Below are positions 7,748 through 13,541 of a DNA stretch of 14,508 nt, one piece after another. Source of the stretch: SOKG01 sp964449845 (GTDB lineage: Bacteria > Chloroflexota > Dehalococcoidia > SZUA-161); NCBI GenBank assembly GCA_964449845.1, contig CAYVES010000050.1, forward strand, positions 1 to 14,508, read 5' to 3'. Each line of letters opens with the position of its first letter. Position 1 is the first letter of the stretch. Under the pieces are notes generated by a model. That model searched no databases. It saw only the letters and a list, made by a program, of their open reading frames with translations, and was not told the origin of the DNA. The translations under genes were made by a program, and so were the position numbers.

Positions 7748-8396
7748 ATTTTAGTACCTGCCGCTATCTATCTCGCTTTTTTGCCTACAAATATAACACA
7801 TATCATCAAGGTAAAGCCAACCCCCTCTGACTAGAAGAGTAGCCCGGGCGCGCTGGGCACTTTGACGCTCAGTCGCCTGAAGGACAAAACGGTGCCGTTC
7901 GCTGTAGCCAGAAACGAGACTGCCTTGGCTGTCAAAGGAAGCCTTCTTAAGAGACTGCGTATTGGCGAAGCGAGGAGGATTGATGTTTGAAGACAGGCCC
8001 AACCCCTGATTGTGGGCGGAAGCTGCTGCTCCAAAATGGAGGCGCCTATGCAGCAAGACCAATGCGAGAAGAAGAACAATGCGGCTCCGATCCACGCCTT
8101 ACTTGCCTGCTAGTCTTAGACGAACATCTCGCGATGATTGTAGCACCTCTCAGGGCTAGCTGTCAATGGAGCCGTTGGTACTCGTCAACGCCGCATGGCT
8201 GTTTCGTATCAATCCGTGCTCTGCTAGGCCCTCTCCAACGCCAGAAGATGGAAAGCTTCTGGTCTGGTTGGGTACTAGTAGCTGGCCACGTTTCCACGCT
8301 GGCTAATAAGTCATCTGCTCCATCCCCAGGTTGACCTGGCATTTCTGTCTGACTACAATCTGCGCTTGGGGGATTTGTGGCTCATCATAAAAGGAG
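7734..8396. other. 663-base region without a convincing gene
   Basis: This stretch separates the divergently oriented ABC operon and GMC oxidoreductase. Open frames on both strands (for example 7751-8095 and 7831-8079 on minus, 7987-8334 on plus) overlap one another and show no recognisable domain. One plus-strand frame, 7835-7990, reads like protein (LSRLKDKTVPFAVARNETA, then SLLKRLRIGEARRIDV) but begins directly after a TAG and has no ATG or ribosome-binding site. It may be a decayed gene or a dispersed repeat. I see no tRNA, no repeat array and no terminator with a T-tract. Confidence 0.5.
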
Positions 8397-8498
8397 ATGT
8401 GCACAGGGTGCGGCACCTGCGTGGAACGTCGCCACTTTGGCGCAAATAGGATGGTGAACCGGTCAAGGAAGGAAAATGCACCGTGGCTAAGAAGTTGA
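8397..8498 (+). pseudogene. ferredoxin-like half-motif ORF (33 codons), probable remnant
   Basis: The frame reads MCTGCGTCVERRHFGANRM and then loses resemblance. Cysteines 2, 5 and 8 have the CxxCxxC spacing of a [4Fe-4S] ferredoxin, and the following VERxHFGA is typical of the segment holding the fourth cysteine. That position (residue 12, codon CGC at 8430-8432) is arginine, one transition away from TGC. A TAA lies two codons upstream of the ATG. AAAAGGAG abuts the ATG with no spacer, too close for efficient initiation. The frame ends at 8498, overlapping the GTG start of the GMC gene by 16 bases in a different frame. It is more likely a decayed ferredoxin fragment than an active gene, although a short coupled peptide remains possible. 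Confidence 0.5.
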
Positions 8499-9817
8499 AA
8501 AGACTGGATGCAGATGTGGTAATAGCTGGCGCAGGACCCGGGGGATGTACAGTCGCCAAGGAGATGTCCAAAAGAGGAAAGAAGGTGATCCTGGTTGAAA
8601 AAGGCGGGGCCAGGGAATGGTTCCTTGGCAACCGATTGGACACTCTGTTCCGTGTGGAAAAAGGATGGAGGGTGGGGCTGTTTCTCAGGGGAACTGTGGA
8701 GGGGGACAACCTAACCCTGGCCCACGGGGTTGGAGGCGGAACTCATGTATACCTGGGCTCGGCTTTTCTACCAGACATCGACTATTGGAAAAGGCATGGC
8801 GTGGACATCCCTCAAGACCTGGTGGATGAGGCGGTAAAGGAGTGCTGGGTCAATACGCCCCCTGACGAATTTATTGGACCTGGAGCCAGGCGTGTTTGGG
8901 AAGCGGCTAATGACCTTGGTATGCCGTGGGCAAAACTGTACAGGCATGTTGATTTCAACAGGTGCAAGGTGGGCTGCGAGGAATGCATGCTAGTTTGTCG
9001 CAGAGGGGCCAAGTGGACTGGAAAGGTGTTTGCTGAGGAGGCAGTGGGGTACGGGGCCACTTTGCTTACCCACGTGAAGATTAGAGACGTCATCATCGAA
9101 AACGGTGTGGCTGGCGGAATGAGAGCTGCTGGTAGGGATGGCCAGAGATATGAGATCAATGCCAAGGTAGTCGTATGCAGTGCCGGCGGCGTACATACGG
9201 CGGAGATCCTGAAGCGCTCTGGATTCCACGAGGCGGGGAGTTGGTTCGCAGGAGACCCGACAAGCTTCACCTTCGGCTTTGTCGAAGAGGGCAAGGGCAA
9301 CGGTTTTGAGCACACCATGACCGTCGGCTATCACGACGAGGAGCATGGGGTTCTGTTTGGTACAATGCTTATGCCCTATCTTGGATGGCACCTGCAATTC
9401 ATCCAAGACGAGAGGCTCAGGGCTGTGAGGAAATTGCTTCGCTTCCGCAAAGCATTGAGTGTGTTTGCCAAGGTGTCAGATGAGGGAACCGGGCGCATAA
9501 CTCTCGATGGAAAGGTTTCCAAGACATTCACCCAGAGGGACTGGGCGCGGGTGGAGTATGGCCGAGTGATCGGCGAGAGGATCCTGGTGAAAGCGGGGTG
9601 TGATCCCTACGACCTCCACCACACTGGGCTTACCCTAACTCATCCCGGCGGAACGGTAAGGGTCGGGAAGCTGGTGGATACCAATTTGGAGACTCCGATT
9701 AAGAATCTGTACTGTTGTGATACCAGTGTCTTGCCTGAGGCGACTGGGCGGCCTCCCGTTCTCACAGTTGTTGTTCTGGGAAAGCGTCTGGCGCGACGGT
9801 TGGAGACTGTTGTGTAG
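8483..9817 (+). CDS. GMC-type FAD-dependent oxidoreductase with a four-cysteine motif
   Basis: The 444-residue product has a dinucleotide-binding GAGPGG motif (residues 16-21) followed by E39 (ILVEKGG), and GVGGGTHVYLGS near 82-93, where the GMC family carries its flavin-binding GGSS-like element. It ends with SVLPEATGRPPVLTVVVLGKRLA at 415-437, the GMC C-terminal signature. Candidate catalytic histidines are H379, H380 and H387 in LHHTGLTLTHPGG. A cluster C161-C165-C168-C172 followed by RRGAKW resembles the cysteine-rich segment of some long-chain alcohol or sterol oxidase relatives. It could bind a metal or Fe-S cluster, or be structural. The reaction should be FAD-dependent oxidation of an alcohol or sugar hydroxyl. 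GTG is the start codon, with AAGGAAGGA (8465-8473) nine bases upstream. No partner gene follows. The next gene converges on it. Confidence 0.88.
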   Translation: MAKKLKRLDADVVIAGAGPGGCTVAKEMSKRGKKVILVEKGGAREWFLGNRLDTLFRVEKGWRVGLFLRGTVEGDNLTLAHGVGGGTHVYLGSAFLPDIDYWKRHGVDIPQDLVDEAVKECWVNTPPDEFIGPGARRVWEAANDLGMPWAKLYRHVDFNRCKVGCEECMLVCRRGAKWTGKVFAEEAVGYGATLLTHVKIRDVIIENGVAGGMRAAGRDGQRYEINAKVVVCSAGGVHTAEILKRSGFHEAGSWFAGDPTSFTFGFVEEGKGNGFEHTMTVGYHDEEHGVLFGTMLMPYLGWHLQFIQDERLRAVRKLLRFRKALSVFAKVSDEGTGRITLDGKVSKTFTQRDWARVEYGRVIGERILVKAGCDPYDLHHTGLTLTHPGGTVRVGKLVDTNLETPIKNLYCCDTSVLPEATGRPPVLTVVVLGKRLARRLETVV

Positions 9818-9948
9818 GCTTCCTGCAAGCCCAAAAGGATCCCGAATAGGAGAGATTCTAAGCTCGAAGCCTGGCTACGACTTGAATGCTACACTTTAGC
9901 CTGGTTGCAGCTTAGCTGGACGACGGGAATCGATGACATGTATCCTTG

Positions 9949-11235
9949 CTATTCAGCAAATCTTCTAAATACCAATGTAGCATTGTTGCTGCCAAAGCCA
10001 AATGAGTTTGATAGCACAATATCAATTTTGCGTTCTTGGGCTCGATTGGGTACATAATTGAGGTCGCACTCTGGGTCTGGACTAGCATAATTGATTGTAG
10101 GTGGAGCAATATTATCCTGGATAGCCAATACTGATGCAACTGCTTCGGCTGCTCCTGATGCACCTATGAGATGACCAATCATGGATTTTGTTGAACTGAT
10201 TGGCAATTCATACGCGCGTCGTTTGAATAACTGCTTAATCGCATCCGTTTCGACTTTGTCGTTTGCCTTCGTTGAGGTGCCGTGGGCGTTTATGTAGTCG
10301 ACATCTTCTGGATTGACCTCTGCATCGTCAAGCGCAAGTTGCATAGCTCTGACAACGTCTTCGCCGCTCGGCGCAGGCGCGACCATATGATAGCCCCCCG
10401 AAGTGGAACCATAACCAACAAGCTCAGCATAGATGTTAGCGTTGCGACTCCTTGCGTGCGACAATTCCTCCAATACCAGAAGCGCTGCTCCTTCCCCCAT
10501 AACAAAACCATCCCTCTCTTTGTCAAAGGGACGACTTGCTTCCCTAGCATTATCACTTCTTCGGGACATTACGCGCAGGTTGTTGAAACCTCCGAAAGTG
10601 AGCGGGGTTATCGGTGCCTCCGTACCGCCTGCCAGAATAACATCTGCCTTTTGTAGCTCTATCAACTGTGCGGCCAAACCCAAAGCATGGTTACTAGCGG
10701 AACACGCCGTAGAAATCGTAATATTGGGGCCCAATAAGCCGTATTGTATTGAAATCTGCGACGCCGGGGCATTGGGCGTTATTCGAGGAACACTCCACGG
10801 CTTTATCTTTCTGATGGCGTCTCGAGGAACATCGAATGGGCTTGTCTTGCCGACGGAATTCTGATAAACCTCGAGGAATTGGCTCTCATAAAAGAACATA
10901 CCTCCGAAGCCTGAACCTATGTACACGCCAATGCTATTTTTGTCTTCTTTTTCAAGAATCATGCCTGAGTCTTCGATAGCCAGTTGTGCAGCTACAAGAG
11001 CTAAGTGAGTAAACCTATCAGTGGTATCTAGCAGCTTGCCAGAAAGGTATTTCGATGGATCAAAATCCCTTATCTCCGCTGCCATCTTGGTCGCGTAGTC
11101 TGAAGTATCAAAACTTGTTATTAGGCTAACCGCAGATACGCCCTCGACATTCGCTTTCCAGAACTCGTCTTTCCCTATTCCGTTTGGGACAACTACTCCC
11201 AGACCTGTAACGACAACTCTTCTTCTTTTTGCCAT
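9949..11235 (-). CDS. fabF: 3-oxoacyl-[ACP] synthase II
   Basis: The 428-residue product is a KASII-type ketosynthase, condensing malonyl-ACP with acyl-ACP in fatty acid elongation. All catalytic residues are present: C178 in STACSASNHALG, H318 in NAHGTST, K350 and H355 in STKSMIGHLIGASGAAE, plus the SFGFGSNNATLVF ending with its gating phenylalanine. The presence of the cysteine separates it from chain-length factors. Against the E. coli FabF layout (about 412 residues), it carries about 16 extra residues around 130-146, just before the VPRITPNAPASQIS segment that leads to the active-site cysteine. Start is ATG with only a weak GGGGTC upstream. No acpP, fabD or fabG lies nearby, so it is an isolated copy, either the housekeeping enzyme or one for a special acyl chain. 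Confidence 0.96.
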   Translation of the reverse strand: MAKRRRVVVTGLGVVVPNGIGKDEFWKANVEGVSAVSLITSFDTSDYATKMAAEIRDFDPSKYLSGKLLDTTDRFTHLALVAAQLAIEDSGMILEKEDKNSIGVYIGSGFGGMFFYESQFLEVYQNSVGKTSPFDVPRDAIRKIKPWSVPRITPNAPASQISIQYGLLGPNITISTACSASNHALGLAAQLIELQKADVILAGGTEAPITPLTFGGFNNLRVMSRRSDNAREASRPFDKERDGFVMGEGAALLVLEELSHARSRNANIYAELVGYGSTSGGYHMVAPAPSGEDVVRAMQLALDDAEVNPEDVDYINAHGTSTKANDKVETDAIKQLFKRRAYELPISSTKSMIGHLIGASGAAEAVASVLAIQDNIAPPTINYASPDPECDLNYVPNRAQERKIDIVLSNSFGFGSNNATLVFRRFAE

Positions 11236-11472
11236 ATTTTGACCCCAGAGTTAGCTAAATTTGGAGCTGGAATGCGCCGATAATGCAACGGGCGACGGCG
11301 AGCCCAGGTAACCAGTGCAGGTTGGCCCCAACGAGTTTGTGTGGGAGTTCCCAAATTGGACCCTCCCAGCGCGCGAGACGATCTGTTGGCAAAGGCATAG
11401 AAACCAATTGGAGATTTTGGCCAAGGGATGTTCCGGAAGCAACAGCGCAACCACGAGAGCCTTATTCTAGCA

Positions 11473-11634
11473 CTAGTCTACCTTCTTCACAATAGGCTCA
11501 TCCTTGCTCTCGACTCCCGTTAGCAGCTCTTCTAATATGCGGTCATCGATCAAGTGCAGCATGGATTGGACTTGCACCAGTTCCGTCCTGAGACGCTGCT
11601 TCTCTTCTACCAGTTTTTCCAATAGCCTGTTCAT
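11473..11634 (-). CDS. small coiled-coil protein (53 aa), unknown function
   Basis: The product starts MNRLLEKLVEEKQRLRTEL and continues through VQVQSMLHLIDDRILEELL to a charged tail ending KKVD. Leucine, valine and isoleucine fall at heptad spacing between residues 3 and 40, so residues 1-40 should form one or two amphipathic helices. I do not recognise the family. The ATG at 11634 has GGGGTGG about five bases upstream, a modest ribosome-binding site. The same frame stays open for 35 further codons upstream, to a TGA at 11740-11742, without an ATG; a GTG lies three codons upstream of the ATG. The gene lies 237 bases upstream of fabF on the same strand, too far to claim one operon. It could be a small scaffold or regulator that oligomerises, but the sequence gives no more. 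Confidence 0.55.
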   Translation of the reverse strand: MNRLLEKLVEEKQRLRTELVQVQSMLHLIDDRILEELLTGVESKDEPIVKKVD

Positions 11635-11961
11635 GACAGCCACCCCGAAAGACGGCTTCGAGGTCCGATATGTTGAGACCAGATCGCGTATCCCACGGCC
11701 ACGTGCTACTTCCCGTCGGCCCCCGCTGCCCTTGGACGCTCACCTCGTAAAGAACAAAGAACCAGCCCAGATCGCCTGAACTAGTTCCTAACCAGAATGA
11801 TAGCTGAAAAGGCGGCAACTGTCAATGAACCTAAGTTATCGTTTCCTCTCAATCTGGTACTGAAGTCACGTTACCATATACTCCCAAAACTGGCTCTATT
11901 GGGTGATACTCCTTTGAGGTTGGATGGTCTATATTGGTAAAGTATTAGTCAAGAAGTAGAT
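11635..11961. other. region between the coiled-coil peptide and the regulator pair, no convincing gene
   Basis: The right part should hold the promoter of the plus-strand regulator pair. TATATT (11930-11935) is a plausible -10 but the nearest -35-like TTGAGG is only ten bases before it, so I do not call a promoter. The left part contains the upstream open extension of the minus-strand coiled-coil frame (11635-11739). Nothing else is recognisable. Confidence 0.45.
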
Positions 11962-11966
11962 GGAGG
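11962..11966 (+). promoter_or_regulatory. Shine-Dalgarno site fixing the start of the HTH protein
   Basis: GGAGG lies eight bases before the ATG at 11975 and sits inside the first codons of the longer frame beginning at 11960. This favours 11975 as the true start. Confidence 0.75.
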
Positions 11967-11974
11967 ACTTCTGG

Positions 11975-12196
11975 ATGACCAACGACAACCGGATGGGGAG
12001 CATGCTAACGGTGAAGGAAGTGAGCCGGCTCCTCCACGTCCATAGCAACACGCTGCGGCGCTGGACCGAGCAGGGAATAATAAGGGCATACCGCATTGGG
12101 CCGCGGGGTGATCGCAGATTTAGTGCAGGGGACATTGCTGTCTTGCTTCTGGAAGAAAACAAGCATTTCCCACTCAGTGGAGACAAAAGGAAGTGA
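11975..12196 (+). CDS. excisionase/MerR-like helix-turn-helix DNA-binding protein (73 aa)
   Basis: Residues 11-58 form a compact winged-helix domain: LTVKEVSRLLHVHSNTLRRW (first two helices with the recognition helix), EQGIIRAYRIGPRGDRRF (wing), then SAGDIAVLLLEE. This is the HTH_17/excisionase subtype of the MerR superfamily. There is no effector or dimerisation domain. A longer frame begins at ATG 11960, but that codon overlaps the GGAGG that serves 11975, so the shorter form is preferred. The LuxR-type regulator begins 33 bases after the stop, so the two are probably co-transcribed and may act together. No integrase or att-like repeat lies nearby, so a phage excisionase role is unlikely. 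The alternative is a small repressor of its own operon. Confidence 0.88.
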   Translation: MTNDNRMGSMLTVKEVSRLLHVHSNTLRRWTEQGIIRAYRIGPRGDRRFSAGDIAVLLLEENKHFPLSGDKRK

Positions 12197-12229
12197 CTTC
12201 CAGACAAGATGCGGGTTCTACGGTGAGCT

Positions 12230-13003
12230 ATGCACAGAATCGCCGTCATGATAGTGAACAGCCGCCCATTTTTCAGGGCTGGGGTACGCCAGGTTATAGC
12301 TCAAGGAAACAGCGCTGACTTAATGGATATCCTTGAATGCGACCCCGGCGAGAATGGCCACGAGGCAATAGCTCAAATCGCGGCCGAGTCGCCTGATATC
12401 CTAGTACTGGATATCGCTTACCCCTTCCTGGACGGATTGGAGTTGTGCAAGAAGATCGTTCGCACTTTCCCTCAAATAAGGGTTGTGATACTGAGCACCA
12501 ACCCGGTAGAAGACGACGATGAGCTGTTTCAAGCTATCAAAAACGGGGCGGCGGCTTACATCAGGAGTAAACACTGTTCACCAGCGGAGCTCATCGAGAC
12601 AATACTACGAGCTTCCAAGGGTGAATATCCCATAAATGACAGTATAATCACGAAACCCAAAGTCGCTCGGCGAGTGATGCGGCAATTCCAGGAGATGGCA
12701 TCTAGCGTTAGAAAAGAGGATGACATAGTTGCCCCCCTCACTGCAAGAGAGGTGCAAATACTGACTCTTGTCGCTGATGGCAATGCCAACAAACGAATTG
12801 CAGTCATCCTGGGCGTCAGCGAGCAGACTATCAAGAATCACATTAGCGCTACGCTGCGAAAACTCAATGCCAGCGATAGAGCCCATGCGGTCATGCTTGC
12901 CGTTCGCAATGGCTGGGTCCCCATCCAGCGTGACCGCAGCAAGAGCCGCCGTGGCGATATACTCTCCGAGGCATCGGGACCATCAAGATCATACTTCAAT
13001 TGA
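12230..13003 (+). CDS. NarL/LuxR-type response regulator with a degenerate receiver
   Basis: The 257-residue product has a CheY-like receiver (residues 3-125) and a LuxR helix-turn-helix (168-228: PLTAREVQILTLVADG, then ANKRIAVILGVSEQTIKNHI). The phosphoacceptor D61 in LVLDIAYP is kept, and S89/T90 in VILSTN stand in the switch position. The acidic pair that binds magnesium is replaced by N10-S11 in MIVNSRPFFRAG. The conserved lysine region reads AYIRSKHCSPAEL, one residue longer than the usual YLLKDxSPEEL. Normal phosphorylation is therefore doubtful, and it may act as an atypical receiver. Residues 229-257 form a basic, probably disordered tail. No histidine kinase is present in the window. 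It follows the small HTH protein by 33 bases and has GGTGAG about four bases before its ATG. Confidence 0.92.
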   Translation: MHRIAVMIVNSRPFFRAGVRQVIAQGNSADLMDILECDPGENGHEAIAQIAAESPDILVLDIAYPFLDGLELCKKIVRTFPQIRVVILSTNPVEDDDELFQAIKNGAAAYIRSKHCSPAELIETILRASKGEYPINDSIITKPKVARRVMRQFQEMASSVRKEDDIVAPLTAREVQILTLVADGNANKRIAVILGVSEQTIKNHISATLRKLNASDRAHAVMLAVRNGWVPIQRDRSKSRRGDILSEASGPSRSYFN

Positions 13004-13291
13004 ACACTACGCGAGCTCCTCTCTAGCCCTGACCATTGCTCACTGCTTTTGGCCCCCGCTTCAGCCTACTGCCACAACGTTTCTTCCCAAAACGGGGCCT
13101 TTGCGGTTGCGTCAATGCCAGGTCTTTCTGAAGCAGCATGACGCACGAAAAGGACTCGTTTTCGGAGCGGTGGTCGGAATCACGAAGCTTGGGAAGGCCA
13201 GCACCTCTCCCTTGGCAAGATTGAAGCCCTACACCCCTGCTGTCAAGACAATCATGTCCCCGTCATAGTAGCGCTAGTCATAGTGCCCATC

Positions 13292-13361
13292 TTTGACCCA
13301 GGACAAGGGAGCCGGCCTCAAGTCCAGCGTTTCCCTGGACCGGCTCTTGGGGCAGGTCAAA
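13292..13361. repeat. long imperfect inverted repeat (hairpin)
   Basis: Three nested perfect blocks pair in order: TTTGACC (13292-13298) with GGTCAAA (13355-13361), GAGCCG (13309-13314) with CGGCTC (13341-13346), and GTCCAG (13322-13327) with CTGGAC (13335-13340) around a seven-base loop. No T-tract follows on either strand, so it is not a standard intrinsic terminator. It starts 289 bases after the regulator stop. It could be a REP- or MITE-like element, an RNA processing site or a rho-independent relic. Confidence 0.6.
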
Positions 13362-13502
13362 AAGACTTCCTTGTAAGTTAGTGCTTGCCTGGATTACTGG
13401 TACCAATTCCTTAACGGCAAAGTACCTTTTCATTCACAGAAAAGCCCAAATAGGTGATGGATTACTGCAGATGCAGGTCTATCCTTATGTTTAGGAAGTA
13501 GT

Positions 13503-13517
13503 TGTCATTGAATGACA
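13503..13517. promoter_or_regulatory. 15-base palindrome, candidate operator of the GH5 gene
   Basis: TGTCATT and AATGACA are perfect inverted arms around a single G. The site ends 24 bases before the GH5 ATG and 13 bases before its Shine-Dalgarno, where a dimeric repressor could block transcription. No regulator can be assigned. Confidence 0.4.
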
Positions 13518-13541
13518 GCAGGTCATAGACGGAGGTTGCGA

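Larger units (their letters stand above)
13004..13541. other. 538-base intergenic region with hairpin and palindrome
   Basis: No credible gene is seen. A frame starting inside the regulator at 12768 runs to 13268 on the plus strand, but it lacks a ribosome-binding site of its own and any recognisable domain. The stretch holds a long imperfect hairpin at 13292-13361 and a palindrome at 13503-13517, each listed separately. The GH5 promoter should lie in its last 150 bases, but I cannot pick a convincing -35/-10 pair. Confidence 0.5.

Noticed and set aside
7751..8095. 114-codon minus-strand frame with a hydrophobic N-terminus
   Set aside because: It overlaps other equally long frames on both strands, has no ribosome-binding site, and the hydrophobic start is short and followed by no recognisable domain.
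7987..8334. 115-codon plus-strand frame
   Set aside because: No domain or convincing ribosome-binding site; amino-acid composition looks random.
9818..9948. bidirectional terminator between the GMC gene and fabF
   Set aside because: Only a five-pair GGCTA/TAGCC match with a long loop and no T-tract was found.
9912..10163. 83-codon minus-strand frame
   Set aside because: Shadow of the fabF 3' end in another frame.
11340..11370. TGGGAG ... CTCCCA inverted repeat as a fabF regulatory hairpin
   Set aside because: Only six pairs with a 15-base loop, which is expected by chance in this composition.
11251..11454. 67-codon minus-strand frame before fabF
   Set aside because: Competing frames cover the same bases and none shows a family or ribosome-binding site; treated as the fabF upstream region.
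11975..12196. phage excisionase function
   Set aside because: No integrase, attachment repeats or phage genes are in the window, and the neighbour is a LuxR-type regulator.
12768..13268. 166-codon plus-strand frame
   Set aside because: Its first half overlaps the LuxR domain in another frame and its second half has no recognisable domain or ribosome-binding site.
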